A stretch of DNA of 64,000 nucleotides from Odontesthes bonariensis (GCF_027942865.1 NC_134508.1:38995466-39059465); one strand, 5' to 3'; numbered from the stretch's first letter, positions 1 to 10,878 are shown. Notes: generated from the letters alone by a model not told the origin. Numbers and translations: made by a program.

Positions 1-1731
1 ATTCCTTTTACTCTCAGCAGTGATGATTTCATGAGCTTCTTTATCAATAAAATTGTGTCTATCAGAGAGAAGATTGATGGAGTCCTTCCCACTATTATCA
101 GTGATGTATCATCAAGTACAGCAGCTTTAGAAGTATCTTTAGAACCTGATTTGTATTTAGACGGCTTCTGCCCAGTTGATCTCTCTGAGCTAACAACAGC
201 AATAGTCTCTTCTAAACCATCAACTTGTGTTTTAGACCCAATCCCAACCAGACTGTTCAAGGAGGTTTTCCCATTAATTGACACTTCCATATTGGATTTG
301 ATCAATCTGTCTTTGTTGACAGGATATGTACCTCAGCCTTTTAAGGTTGCTGTAATTAAACCTTTACTTAAAAAACCTACTCTTGATTCAGAAGTGTTGG
401 CTCATTATAGACCTATATCCAATCTCCCTTTTATGTCTAAAGTTCTTGAAAAAATAGTTGCAGCTCAGCTTTGTGATCATTTACACAGAAATAATCTGTT
501 TGAAGAGTTTCAGTCAGGATTCAGAGTGCATCATAGCACAGAAACTGCACTGCTGAAAGTTACCAATGATCTCCTCTTAGCCTCTGATAGCGGACTTGTG
601 TCTGTGCTTGTCCTGTTGGAACTCAGTGCTGCATTTGATACGGTCGATCACAGTATCTTATTTCACAGACTTGAACATGTTATTGGGATTAAAGGAACTG
701 CATTAGGCTGGTTTAAGTCATATTTATCTGATAGATTTCAGTTTGTTCTTGTAAATGAAGAATCTTCCTCACACACCAGAGTAAGTCATGGAGTTCCCCA
801 GGGTTCTGTGCTTGGACCGATTCTTTTCACTTTATACATGCTTCCATTAGGTAACATTATTAGACAGCATGGCATAAATTTCCATTGCTATGCTGATGAT
901 ACTCAGCTGTACTTATCTATATAACCAGATGAACCCAATAGGTTGGTCAGACTACAAGCATGTCTTAAAGACATAAAGACCTGGATGACTCAGAACTGTC
1001 TGCTTCTAAATTCAGACAAAACTGAAGTCGTTATCTTTGGACCTGAGCGTTTCAGGGAGAAATTGTCTAGCTATATAGTTACTCTAGATGGTATTTCCTT
1101 GGCTTCTAGTTCTACAGTGAGGAACCTTGGAGTTATTTTTGACCAGAACTTATCATTTGACTCGCATATAAAACAGGTTTCTAGGACTGCCTTCTTTCAC
1201 CTTCGTAATATTGTTAAAATCAGGAACATCTTGTCTCAGAGTGATGCAGAAAAACTAATTCATGCATTTGTTACTTCAAGATTGGACTACTGTAATTCTT
1301 TATTATTGGGCTGTCCCACATATTCTCTGAAAAGCCTTCAGTTAATCCAAAATGCTGCAGCCAGAGTTTTGATGAGAACTAACAGGAGAGATCATATTTC
1401 TCCAGTTTTAGCTTCTCTTCATTGGCTCCCTGTTAAATTCAGAATAGAATTTAAGATTCTTCTCCTTACATATAAAGCTCTTAATGACCGAGCTCCATCA
1501 TATCTTAAAGATCTCATTGTAAGATATTTTCCTCACAGAGCACTTCGTTCCCAAACTGCAGGTTTACTTGAGGTTCCCAGAGTTTCTAAAAGTAGAATGG
1601 GAGGCAGAGCCTTCAGTTATCAGGCCCCTCTATTGTGGAATAAGCTGCCAGTAAATGTCCGGGAAGCAGACACCCTTTCCACTTTTAAGACCAGGCTTAA
1701 AACTTTCCTTTTTTGTAAAGCTTATAGTTAG
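1..1731 (+). pseudogene. L2-type LINE reverse transcriptase (copy A), in-frame stop
   Basis: Reverse transcriptase that would copy its RNA onto target DNA. Visible: the fingers/palm segment with [16 protein letters not shown], the AAFDTVDH motif (catalytic Asp region), [17 protein letters not shown], and the catalytic YADD box ([11 protein letters not shown]). The C-terminal part contains [10 protein letters not shown] and LHWLPV, usual for the L2/CR1 group. The frame is open from base 1 but is cut by a TAA at 922-924; copy B has AAA (Lys) at that place, so a single A-to-T change inactivated this copy. Otherwise the frame runs on to 1731. Family is certain at the level of non-LTR RT; L2 assignment is from memory of the motif set. 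Confidence 0.85.
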
Positions 1732-2654
1732 GTCTGTTGAATCTGATAGTGTATCTGCTAGTGTGTCTTGTTCTCCCTCCACCTCTGGCACCCTCTATAC
1801 TTTCATTACCCCCTACCCGAACCAGGGTTTGAATCCCATTCCCGCTTATCTTACCTCTTTTATTTCTCCCCCTACCCAAACCAGGGTTTGCATCCCCACC
1901 CCGCTGTGACTGGTGTGCAGTTGGTGAGAGGCTGAGGTAGCTTGTGGCTGTAAAAAGATGGTTGTTGTGGTGTGAGGAGCAGATCTATATAGGGAGTATA
2001 GGGAATTACTCACTGAGTCTGGTCCTTTATTTTATTATTTATTTTTTTGTTAGTACAAGTTTCTTGTATTTATCTTGAATAGGGATGGCTCAGGTAATCC
2101 TGAAACGTCCCATAGTTAAGCTGCTATAGGCCTAGACTGCTGGGGGGCCTCATCTGTCACACCTTTCCTCACTTTACTCTCTTTATGTATATGTGATATT
2201 ATTGTGGTCATTAACTCGTGTTTAACTGTTCCAACAGATATCCTTTGAATGGTGTTACAGTGCCGCCGCCGCGGCCCCCTCCCCCCCTTTCTGTCTTCTC
2301 AAACCCCAGCTGGTCGAGGCGGATGGCCACCCTTCCTGAGTCTGGTTCTGCCAGAGGTTTCTTCCTGTTAAAAGGGAGTCGTTTCTCTCCACAGTCACAT
2401 CAGGCACGCTCAGGCCGGGAGATTGGACCAAAAAACAAAAAGTTTTCAGTGCAATCTGTTGGTTTTCTTAGCTAGGAAATTGTTTTTGAATTGGCTCTAT
2501 ATGAACGAATTGGATTATTTTATGAATTATGATTATTATTAATTAATTGAATTCCAATTGGCTTGAATTGGACTTACTATCTAAGTGCCTTGAGATGACA
2601 TTTGTTGTATTTGGCGCTATATAAATAAAAATGAATTGAATTGAATTGAATTGA
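1..2654 (+). mobile_element. L2/Maui-like LINE, copy A, 5' end outside the window
   Basis: Non-LTR retrotransposon. Reverse transcriptase reading frame to 1731, then about 0.9 kb of 3' UTR and a tail of GAATT repeats directly after an ATAAATAAAA stretch (2625-2654). The 3' UTR is found again at 24530-25508 (same strand), 26117-27520 (inverted) and 60440-60873 (inverted). Almost identical in sequence to copy B (18985-25508), so both are recent. The sequence starts inside the reading frame; the 5' end and any endonuclease domain lie upstream of the window. The tail abuts the internal region of a Gypsy element, which suggests that the LINE landed inside that element. Confidence 0.85.
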
Positions 2655-2664
2655 AAATACAGAA

Positions 2665-3727
2665 ATGGCTCTGCTCTCCTTACAACCTACTGCTGCATTC
2701 CTGGACAGCCCAGGCGAACCGAAACTTCCATTTGCTACTTGGAAAAAGCTGTTTGATAACTACCTGCTTGCTATCGGGGGAAGCGAGTTTCCTGCCGGGA
2801 GGAAGAGAGCCTTGCTTATTCACTGCTTGGGAACGGAGGGTAACCGAATCTACAGCACCTTACCACTCGAAAAAGATGACTACGATGGTTCTGTAAAGGC
2901 TTTGGAGAAGCACTTCAGTCTGAAACTAAACATTGTCGCCGATAGATACCGCTTTAGGCAAAGAGCACAAGCTGTCGGTGAGTCAATTGATCATTATGTC
3001 GCAGCATTGCGTGAGCTCAAACAAAAATGTCAGTTTGGAGCTATGGAGGATGAAATGCTCCGGGATCAAATTGTGGAGAAAACAAACAGTTCCCGCATTC
3101 GTGACAGACTTTTAATGGAGGAGGGTTTGACACTGGCTAAAACTCTGGATGTAGCCAGGCGTACTGAAGCTGCCATAGCCGATGCAAAGACGTTTTCTGT
3201 GACTGATACAAGGCACCGTTGCTGCCGTGCAAGTGCAAAAGAAGGCACGTTACCCAAAACAAAAACCTGCTCGTAAAACTGATGGCGCTATGTCATGTTA
3301 CCGTTGTGGTGCTGCTGAGCACAAAGCAAATGACAAGTCGTGCCCTGCAAAAGACGCTAAATGCAACTCGTGTGGAAAATTGGGACACTTTTCAAGGGTA
3401 TGCAAATCTTCCCAAAAGCCAGTTAATGAAGTGACTGTGCCTGAAATGTGTGTCTTAAGTGTTGAAAATAATTTAACTGCTGATGCAACTAAACTAATGT
3501 GCCCTGTTACTATTACTGTACCAAATACTGCTAATTCATGTCATGTGGAATTGCTAGTTGATACAGGATCTGGCGTTTCTACACTACCTGAGAGTGTTTA
3601 CAATGCTAATTTTAGCTCAGTTAAGTTGCATCGTCCAACGGTGCAGCTTGTGACAAATCCTAAGGAGAAACTGAATGTGATGGGGTGTCTAAGAGCTGAT
3701 GTCGTAGAGCTGATGACTTTTACATAG
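2665..3727 (+). pseudogene. Gypsy gag and protease region, frameshifted
   Basis: The first part (2665-3276) is a capsid-like Gag with features such as WKKLFDNYLLA near its start. Around 3230-3276 the frame shifts, and the next part carries two zinc-knuckle-like motifs: one irregular (starts CYRCG) and one regular CX2CX4HX4C (CNSCGKLGHFSRVC, about 3363-3404). An aspartic protease follows with the active-site motif VDTGSGVS near 3557-3580. The frame ends at a TAG at 3725-3727, where pol continues in another frame. In life Gag packages the RNA and the protease matures the polyprotein; this copy cannot make either product intact. Confidence 0.8.
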
Positions 3728-6561
3728 TGAAGACAGGGACACCTATACTGGGCATGGACCTGGTTACTGCTCTCCAGCTGCAGATTAAAGGAGGACAGTT
3801 ACTAACACAGGTGTCAAAAATCTGTGCAATGCTCCACCAAGCCAAAGCTCCACCTACTCATCGTGAACATGATGGTAACTCACCTGCCACGTTCGGATGT
3901 GCGAGGAACTTTGTGCACAAAGTGAAGCTTCGGCCTGATGTGAAGCCAGTGCGACAGAGTCTCCGACACTTACCTCTCTCAGTTCGTGAGGCTGTCTCCA
4001 AGGAACTCAAGTACCTGGAAAAAAACAGCATAATTGAGAAAATTGATGCATCTGAATGAAAAATGGTGGCATACACATGTGTGAGGACTTGAGAGAACTC
4101 AACAAGGCCGTGATCATGGATAGCCATCCATTGCCACTGATCGAGGACATTCTGTCAGAACTGCGTGGTGCAGTGATGTTCTCAACTCTGGATTTGAAAT
4201 CTGCCTACCATCAACTGACACTGCATGAAGAGAGTAGGGGGCTCAGTGCTTTCATTACACATGAAGGACTGTACCAGTACTGCAGGGATCCCTATGGACT
4301 GTGTTCAGCCCCAGCAGCTTTCCAAAAGATGATGATGCAGATTCTCAGTGGCACAAAGGGGGTGCAATGCTACCTTGATGATGTCATCACGTATGGATCG
4401 TCAGAGGCGGAGCATGATGCCAACCTGAGGGAGGTGTTGCACAGAATCAACGATGCTGGACTGCAACTCAATATTGACAAATGCCAACTCCGTCAAACCA
4501 CCCTAAGCTTTCTTGCCCAAACTATTGGACCAGAAGGTCTGCTGCCAGATGACTCTCACATTGCTTCTATCCTGAATGTACCGTCTCCTTCCGATCCTGC
4601 AACCTTGCGCTCTTTCCTTGGCCTGAGTGCATGGTACAGCAAGTTTGTGCCAAATTATGCAACAGTCGTTGAGCCCATGAGAGTTCTTCTTCGAAAAAAT
4701 TGCTCATTCCACTGGAACAAGACAGCTCAAGCAGGATTCGAGAAAGTCAAGCAGTTGATTGTGCATAGCACTGCGCTGGTGATGTTTGACCCCAGTAAGT
4801 CAACCATTGTTTCAACAGACGCCTCAGATTATGGGGTAGATGCAGTCTTGACTCAGATGGACAGTAATGGTGCAGAGCAGACTGTTGCTTTTGCATCTCG
4901 CAGTCTGTCTGATGCGGAGAGGAAATACTCTATCGTCGAGAAGGAAGCGCTAGCCTGCGTCTGGGCTGCTGAAAAATGGCGGACATGGCTGTGGGGAAGA
5001 AGATTCCTGTTACGCACTGATCACCAAGCACTTACCACGCTGCTGACTACCAAAGGCAACAACCGTGCTGGTCTCCGCATTGCCAGATGGTCTGCTCGTC
5101 TCTTGGAGTTCGACTACGACGTTGAATGCAGAACTGGGTCACTGAACCAGGTTGCTGACTGCCTGTCGAGACTTCCACTGCCTGAAACTGACAATGCATT
5201 TGCAGAAGAGATTGAGTCAGTGGCTGCCATACTCACTGACCTGAGTGCTGTGTCTGAGGAAGACTTTCGTTGAAAATGCAATGACTGTCCAGTGCTCACT
5301 AAACTCCGTGCACAGGTACAGAGGCTGGCCGTCACGGATGTCTACACTCGATCCGGACTTACAGCCATACTTCAAAATGCGCCATGAGCTTGCTGTCATG
5401 AATGAATGCATCGTCAGAGGGTCTCATAGACTGCTCGTACCCGAGTCACTGCAGAAAAGACTCATTGTTCTAGCCCATGAAACCCACCAGGGTATTGTGC
5501 GTACCAAACAGCGCCTCAGGGAGTTGTACTGGTGGCCCAAAATGGACTTTCAGATAGAAACGTGCATTAAGAACTGCTCAACCTGCCAACAGAATGACAA
5601 AACAACTGTCACCCATGATGCTCCACTCCAACCAGTTCCCCTACCAACTGCTGCTTGGGAAAAGGTGTCCGTGGACATCATAGGCCCGTTTGAGAAAGCC
5701 CCTGCTGATTGTAGGTTTGCCATATCACTGGTAGACTACTTCAGTAAATGGCCTGAAGTAGCGTTTGCTCCACGTGTCGACACAGCTACTATCATACAGT
5801 TCCCGACTGCCATTTTCTCTCGCGAAGGACATCCAAAGACGCTGATAAGTGACAACGGTCCTCAATTTCTCTATGCTGAGTTTGCTGACTTTCTCAAAGA
5901 GAGTGGAATACAACACCTGACATCTTCAGTGTACTACCCAAGAGCTAATGGAAAAGTTGAGAGGTTCAACAGATACGTTAAGGACTGCTTACAAACTGCA
6001 TCCATTCAAGCAGAACCATGTAAGTCATTCCTGAGAACTTACCTGAGGGACTACCGAGCAACTCCTCATTCCACCACTGGAGTATCCCCTTCAGAACTGC
6101 TCCATGGCCGGCGAATGAGAACAAAGCTACAGGTGATCGATATGCTTGTCCCACCAACAACTAAGCAAGCTGTGCGAGAAAGAGTGGAGAGTAAAGAACA
6201 GAAAATGAAAAAGTACACTGATCAGCAAAGACATGCCAAGTCTTCCAACTTCCGGCCCGGTGACAAAGTGAGGGTGAGAAAACCATGGAAAGTGAGGAAA
6301 GGAGAACTGAAGTTTTCTAAACCCAGAACTGTTGTGACAAAGAAAGGACCGGATACATACTGGTTGGATGATGGAAGAACCTGGAATTCCTCACATCTGT
6401 CCGTACTTCCCGAAGTGACCACAGATGCGGATTCTGATAGGGCAATGGACTGTACTGATACAGGGACTGACCAAATAGCTGACTCTGACTCTGATAGCCA
6501 GTCCAGACCTGTCAGGATTAGAAATGCACCTAGCTGGACCAAAGATTTTGTCATGAAATAA
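3727..6561 (+). pseudogene. Gypsy pol (RT, RNase H, integrase), frameshifted
   Basis: Three blocks in different frames. 3727-4059: start of RT with the LRHLPLSVREAV region. 4056-5273: RT palm with the catalytic YLDD box (YLDDVITYGSS, about 4371), then RNase H with STDASDYG and RTDHQALTTLL. 5245-6561: integrase with an HHCC zinc-binding domain (CSTCQ at its end), the catalytic Asp in VDIIGPF, ISDNGPQF, the catalytic Glu in YYPRANGKVERF, and a GPY/F-like C-terminal module (GDKVRVRKPW). The changes of frame are single-copy lesions rather than one programmed frameshift, because there are more junctions than Gypsy elements use. No chromodomain recognised. Confidence 0.85.
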
Positions 6562-6664
6562 TGAGATGAAATGTGGCTTACAATATTCAGGTTTTGGTTA
6601 AGTGTTACTGATACATTACTAATACTGTCAGGTTCATCTAGGTTACTAGAAGTATTCTTTGTTC

Positions 6665-6676
6665 AAAGAGGGAAGA
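6665..6676 (+). other. Polypurine tract of the Gypsy element
   Basis: An all-purine run of 12 bases directly before the LTR start at TG; in LTR elements this primes plus-strand synthesis. Its position 104 bases after the integrase stop and immediately before the LTR supports the LTR boundary. Confidence 0.6.
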
Positions 6677-6865
6677 TGTTGTGTCCATATGCAATGTGTT
6701 TAATGCATTTATTCAATGTGATGCGTTGTTAGGATCCAGGACACTGGTGGCGCTAGTGGGATGCGCTGTATCAAAAGGCTTAATGAAAATGTAAGTGAGG
6801 AAGTAAAGAAGCTCTCTGTTCCGCATCCTACTGTGTGGTTTAATGTCTGATTCTGCCGAACAACA
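6677..6865 (+). repeat. 3' LTR of the Gypsy element
   Basis: Begins TGTTG immediately after the polypurine tract and ends about CAACA, giving matched TG...CA ends over about 189 bases. The right edge is uncertain by up to about 30 bases because several CA dinucleotides follow. The partner LTR is not in the window, so no pairwise age can be read. Confidence 0.5.
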
Positions 6866-6892
6866 AACACAGCACATAAGAATAAGCATTTA

Positions 6893-7182
6893 AATGTAGA
6901 GTTGAAGTTTGTATACATGCTTCTACTATTAAAATGAATAATTGAAAATGTCCCTTCTGATTTAACAGAGTTATTATAATCATCTTCAGTATAGTAGTTG
7001 CAATCAATCGTGTTAGATGATAAAAACAAGTTATTATCAGGGTCTAGTTCATCTTCCAAATCTGATCTCTTATGTTCAGTGTACTCAAACGGTTTCAGTT
7101 CCAAGTGCTCAAAGTTCCGGATATTTTGCTGTATCCCTAAATGTTGTGAATATGAAAGCGTGTGAGAAGTGTCAATAGTCAT
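6893..7182 (-). pseudogene. LINE ORF2 start (beginning of endonuclease), truncated
   Basis: Acidic leader followed by FSIIHFNSRSMYTNF, the usual first beta strand of an APE-type LINE endonuclease. Same strand as ORF1 and 39 bases after it. The frame leaves the LINE at about 6893 and continues into LTR sequence, so only the first roughly 95 residues remain. Confidence 0.6.
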
Positions 7183-7221
7183 AGTATATTTAGTATTTCA
7201 TCATCAACATTCCTCTGTGAA

Positions 7222-8001
7222 TTAAATGTCCTGCCAATGTTTTGGTGCGCCGCTACGCGGATAAACAACCAGCTTATCGTAACGTAGGTATGCAATGTCC
7301 CCTCTTCCCCTCGCTGCTCTCATCTCCGGTAGTAGCTCTTTTCTCTTTCTTCTTACAGCGTCTGTGAAGTCATCGTTAACGTAAATGTTGGATCCTTTGA
7401 GAGCTTTTGTGCGCTGTAGTATGGCATCTCTGTCCTTGCAGCGTAAAAGTTTAACCACTATGGGTCTCGGTCTGTCACCTCCTCCATGTCTCCCAGTGCG
7501 GTGCGCTCTCTCTACTTCCACCGTCGGTTGCATCTGTAGCTTCTCCGTCAAAACTTTTCTAACTTTCTGCTTGGTCTCAGTCCAAGTTTCTCCTGATGAC
7601 TCCACTACCCCGTCAAAAACTAGATTATTTCGTCTACTCTGTCCCTCCAGGTACTTCATCTTGTCTGTGATGGTGAGCAAACTGTCACAGACTTTGGAGA
7701 TATCCGCCTGCATCATGTCATCTCGCTCGGTCTGTTTAACATTTTCAGCTTTCAAGTCGTCAACTTCTCTTTGTGTGAACTGCAAGCTCACCTTAATTTC
7801 CTGTAAATCCTTCGTTACTGTATCCAGTCTTGTGTTCGACGAGTCCACCAAGATCTTGACAAAGCCTTGGAAGTTGTCTTGTTGTTGTTTCAGCTGTGCC
7901 ATAAACATTTCCTTTTGTTGTTGCATTAGCTCGTTTAATTGGCTAATTGGCACATACTCGTCATCTGGCTTTATATCCACTTTTGCTACCTTAGGAGGCA
8001 T
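7222..8001 (-). CDS. LINE ORF1 protein (L1 ORF1p/Transposase_22-like), 259 aa
   Basis: RNA-binding ORF1 protein that packages LINE RNA. An N-terminal lysine-rich stretch (MPPKVAKVDIKPDDEY) is followed by a long predicted coiled coil (residues about 20-125, rich in Gln/Lys/Asp heptads). Then comes an RRM-like part with RRNNLVFDGV, ERAHRTGRHGG and RPIVVKLL, and a C-terminal domain with RRKRKELLPEMRAARGRG and YDKLVVYP. This order and length fit L1-type ORF1p. The frame is uninterrupted for 259 codons although the neighbouring ORF2 is cut. The minus-strand start ATG lies 50 bases from the minisatellite edge. Expression is unlikely without a complete ORF2. Confidence 0.75.
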   Translation of the reverse strand: MPPKVAKVDIKPDDEYVPISQLNELMQQQKEMFMAQLKQQQDNFQGFVKILVDSSNTRLDTVTKDLQEIKVSLQFTQREVDDLKAENVKQTERDDMMQADISKVCDSLLTITDKMKYLEGQSRRNNLVFDGVVESSGETWTETKQKVRKVLTEKLQMQPTVEVERAHRTGRHGGGDRPRPIVVKLLRCKDRDAILQRTKALKGSNIYVNDDFTDAVRRKRKELLPEMRAARGRGDIAYLRYDKLVVYPRSGAPKHWQDI

Positions 8002-8050
8002 TTTTTTAGCTTCAGTTTTTTTAATTTTTTAATTTTTTAATTTTTTTCGT

Positions 8051-9352
8051 TGGAGCCTGGGCCTGATGGTGGATGGCTCTGGAGCCTGGGCCTGATGGTG
8101 GATGGCTCTGGAGCCTGGGCCTGATGGTGGATGGCTGTAGCTGGAGCCTGGGCCTGATGGTGGATGGCTCTGGAGCCTGGGCCTGATGGTGGATGGCTGT
8201 AGCTGGAGCCTGGGCCTGATGGTGGATGGCTCTGGAGCCTGGGCCTGATGGTGGATGGTTCTGGAGCCTGGGCCTGATGGTGGATGGCTATAGCTGGAGC
8301 CTGGGCCTGATGGTGGATGGCTGTAGCTGGAGCCTGGGCCTGATGGTGGATGACTGGAGCCTGGACCTGGTGGTGGATGGCTGTAGCTGGAGCCTGGGCC
8401 TGATAGTGGATGGCTGTAGCTGGAGCCTGGGCCTGATGGTGGATGGCTCTGGAGCCTGGACCTGGTGGTGGATGGCTGTAGCTGGAGCCTGGGCCTGATG
8501 GTGGATGGCTCTGGAGCCTGGACCTGGTGGTGGACGGCTGTAGCTGGAGCCTGGGCCTGATGGTGGATGGCTGTAGCTGGAGCCTGGGCCTGATGGTGGA
8601 TGGCTCTGGAGCCTGGACCTGGTGGTGGACGGCTGTAGTTGGAGCCTGGGCCTGATGGTGGATGACTCTGGAGCCTGGACCTGGTGGTGGACGGCTGTAG
8701 CTGGAGCCTGGACCTGGTGGTGGATGGCTGTAGCTGGAGCCTGGGCCTGATGGTGGATGACTCTGGAGCCTGGACCTGGTGGTGGATGGCTGTAGCTGGA
8801 GCCTGGGCCTGATGGTGGATGGCTCTGGAGCCTGGACCTGGTGGTGGATGGCTGTAGCTGGAGCCTGGGCCTGATGGTGGATGGCTCTGGAGCCTGGACC
8901 TGATGGTGGATGGCTGTAGCTGGAGCTTGGGCCTGATGGTGGATGGCTCTGGAGCCTGGACCTGGTGGTGGATGGCTGTAGCTGGAGCCTGGGCCTGATT
9001 GTGGATGGCTCTGGAGCCTGGACCTGGTGGTGGATGGCTGTAGCTGGAGCCTGGGCCTGATGGTGGATGGCTCTGGAGCCTGGACCTGGTGGTGGATGGC
9101 TGTAGCTGAAGCCTGGGCCTGATTGTGGATGGCTCTGGAGCCTGGACCTGGTGGTGGATGGCTGTAGCTGGAGCCTGGGCCTGATGGTGGATGGCTCTGG
9201 AGCCTGGACCTGATGGTGGATGGCTGTAGCTGGAGCTTGGGCCTGATGGTGGATGGCTCTGGAGCCTGGACCTGGTGGTGGATGGCTGTAGCTGGAGCCT
9301 GGGCCTGATGGTGGATGGCTGTAGCTGGAGCCTGGGCCTGATGGTGGTGGAT
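8051..9352. repeat. 29/33-bp GC-rich minisatellite
   Basis: About 42 tandem units. The core reads GGAGCCTGGGCCTGATGGTG followed by GATGGC. Units end either in CT (29 bases: unit starts at 8052, 8081, 8110) or in GTAGCT (33 bases: for example 8110 to 8143). A second core variant has GGACCTGGTGGTGGA. The minus strand is open through the whole array (8037-9368) because no unit contains a stop in any of the three frames. The apparent protein (SGPGSSYSHPP, IHHQAQAPATA and STIRPRLQLQP blocks) is one unit read in rotating frames, so I treat it as repeat DNA. Confidence 0.9.
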
Positions 9353-9359
9353 GTCTTAG

Positions 9360-9759
9360 TCCAACCAAAAGGGTTTCAAATCAAATCTCTCATAACTGCT
9401 AATTTTTAAAGCTGCAACTGTAATGACTTGGCGATTTTGAGAAACCAAAGCTCTTTATCTCAAGAAAACAGCAAATTCCTGTCCTGGACTATAATGTAAT
9501 TGTTATAAAAGCAACACCTTGATTGTGTTTTACTTTAAAAAGAGAGCCACCATGGTCGGTGTGTATTGGCAGCTACCGCCTTACACACACAGCCAATCAC
9601 TTGCCATCTTTGTCCTATAGTTCAGCCTTTGGCTAAGGCATTATTGTCCCAGTGGTTTTCTATTGTTGTTAGTTTCATGTTTCATATTTTCTAGTCATAT
9701 ACAGGTAGACATCATTACCTGTAGGAAATTCTTGGACACAGAGCCCCCTCAAATATTGC
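9360..9759. other. No gene seen (about 400 bases)
   Basis: AT-rich, stops in all frames. It holds nothing I can recognise. It separates the minisatellite from the 3' end of the Rex1-like LINE. Confidence 0.5.
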
Positions 9760-9993
9760 ACATAAAAAACAATCATTGCACTTGAGTAACATTTATTTCA
9801 AATATTGAATAAAATATTAAACTGCAGAAACAAAGAATAAAAATGTCAAATAGAATATTGAAGTAAAAAAATATATACACTGAAGTAGAATGTATCAGAC
9901 TACACAAAATGCTGTGCTGGTTGTAGAGCAAGGAATGTGGTATACATGCGCAGTGTGTTTGAGTACAATGGGTATATAGAGTGAGCAAAGTGT

Positions 9994-10205
9994 CTAGTAT
10001 TTCACCAGTTCAGTGGCCTGAGGAATTGTGGGTAGAAACTGTCCCTGAACCTGCTGGTGCGAGTCTGGATGCTCCCTTACCACCTGCCCAATGGTGAGTG
10101 TGAAGAGTTTTGTGGCTAATGTGGCTGGGATTGAAAAGGATCTGCTAGGCCTTCCTCCTACAGTGCTGTCTGTCGAGGTCCTGGATGTCCGGCAGTTCAG
10201 TCCCA
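9994..10205 (-). pseudogene. Rex1-like LINE C-terminus
   Basis: C-terminal 70 or so residues of the LINE protein (motifs RTSRTSTDSTVGGRPSRSF and FLPTIPQATELV), ending in TAG. It is followed on the minus strand by AT-rich 3' UTR. The upstream side is broken by the Harbinger-like insertion at about 10206. Confidence 0.6.
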
Positions 10206-10209
10206 ATAA

Positions 10210-10878
10210 AGCCTGATTCTTACTCGGCGCAACCGCACAACTGTTCTGGCTCGAGAACCATTAATGACGTCATCGAAAGCGCCAGCCCCTTCACAGTTTC
10301 TTCAGCTCATAAGCGCAGTTTGCGCCGAGTATGCGTCACATTTGCAGTTCTCTCCAGACCAGCGGGCGTCACTGTTGAGGAAACAAGCTGAAGAACCGGA
10401 CGAAGAAAGCATACGAAGAAAGCATACACAATGCCACCTGTGGTGTCACGTCAGCAGAGGTTGGCACATCTGATGCGGAATGAATTTACTCTGGGTGTAG
10501 AACTGTATATGTATCTCAGAGCTAAGCGGCTGCGGCAAAAACAGAAGAGAAGGTGGAATGTTCGTCCTTTGCAACAAGGCGAACTTTGTCAAACGTTGTC
10601 CCAGTGTAACTTCATAGACGTGCCGTACAGATGTTTGTAGAGGCGCACCCTCTCGGTCACCGCGGTCTCTGTAGTGTTCATGTTTTCTTTTTCTTGGTCA
10701 GCTCTTTCCGGTTGAGCGCGCGCGAAGTAAGAAAAAAAGTTGTGTGCGCGCCCTTGCGCCGCGCGAGGATTTTGTAGCTTGCGACGGGGGGCGTGGCGGA
10801 ATTTTGGGTCACGTGACCGTTTGCGCCATTTGCAACCAGCTAGTAAGAGCGAGGTTGCGCCGAGTAAGAATCAGCCTT
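10210..10878 (+). mobile_element. Harbinger-like element, internally deleted, with inverted termini
   Basis: The left terminus (AGCCTGATTCTTACTCGGCG) and the right terminus (about 10853-10878) are inverted copies over roughly 24 bases with one mismatch near the outer end. The left flank is TAA and the right flank TAC, close to but not an exact PIF/Harbinger 3-bp duplication. The interior carries a fragment of a Harbinger-type transposase N-terminus. A very GC-rich segment near 10720-10850 (GCGCGCG) is unlike the neighbours. Confidence 0.6.
10431..10640 (+). pseudogene. Harbinger-type transposase N-terminal fragment
   Basis: About 69 residues with an arginine/lysine-rich run ending RRWNVRPL, the segment that precedes the helix-turn-helix part in HARBI1-like transposases (usually xRRxWVRPL). 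No DDE residues are present; the remainder of the transposase is deleted. Confidence 0.45.

Larger units (their letters stand above)
2655..6865 (+). mobile_element. Gypsy/Ty3-like LTR retrotransposon, decayed, 5' LTR not in window
   Basis: Order gag (capsid-like plus zinc knuckles), protease, RT, RNase H, integrase, polypurine tract, 3' LTR. This order is that of the Gypsy (Metaviridae-type) group; no env frame is visible. Coding capacity is broken by several frameshifts (near 3230-3276, 3727, 4056 and 5245-5273). No 5' LTR or primer-binding site is present: the gag region is joined directly to the tail of LINE copy A. The simplest reading is that the LINE inserted into the 5' leader and that the 5' LTR lies upstream of base 1. 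Confidence 0.85.
6866..8040 (-). mobile_element. L1/Tx1-like LINE, 5' part, interrupted by the Gypsy element
   Basis: Dicistronic LINE on the minus strand: ORF1 (8001-7222), a gap of about 39 bases, then the first part of ORF2 (7182 to about 6893), where the sequence runs into the Gypsy LTR. The rest of ORF2 should lie beyond the 5' LTR of the Gypsy element, outside the window. At the 5' side it runs into an AT-rich stretch and then the 29/33-bp minisatellite. Confidence 0.65.

Noticed and set aside
2218..2475. 85-codon frame with NPSWSRRMATLPESGSARG, also at 25098-25331 and inverted at 26831-27124 and 60720-60974
   Set aside because: It recurs only in the L2 3' UTR copies and shifts with the poly-C/G run; it is UTR read as protein.
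2655..6865. Complete endogenous retrovirus
   Set aside because: No env frame, and the gene order and integrase type fit a Gypsy LTR retrotransposon; coding regions are broken.
7385..8032. 215-codon plus-strand frame
   Set aside because: Antisense shadow of the LINE ORF1 on the minus strand; no family motif.
8051..9352. Possible CRISPR array
   Set aside because: Units are contiguous without unique spacers, and the genome is eukaryotic; this is a minisatellite. Same for 56050-59375.
8037..9368. 443-codon minus-strand protein rich in Pro/Gln/His
   Set aside because: Translation of the 29/33-bp minisatellite in rotating frames; no conserved start or domain.
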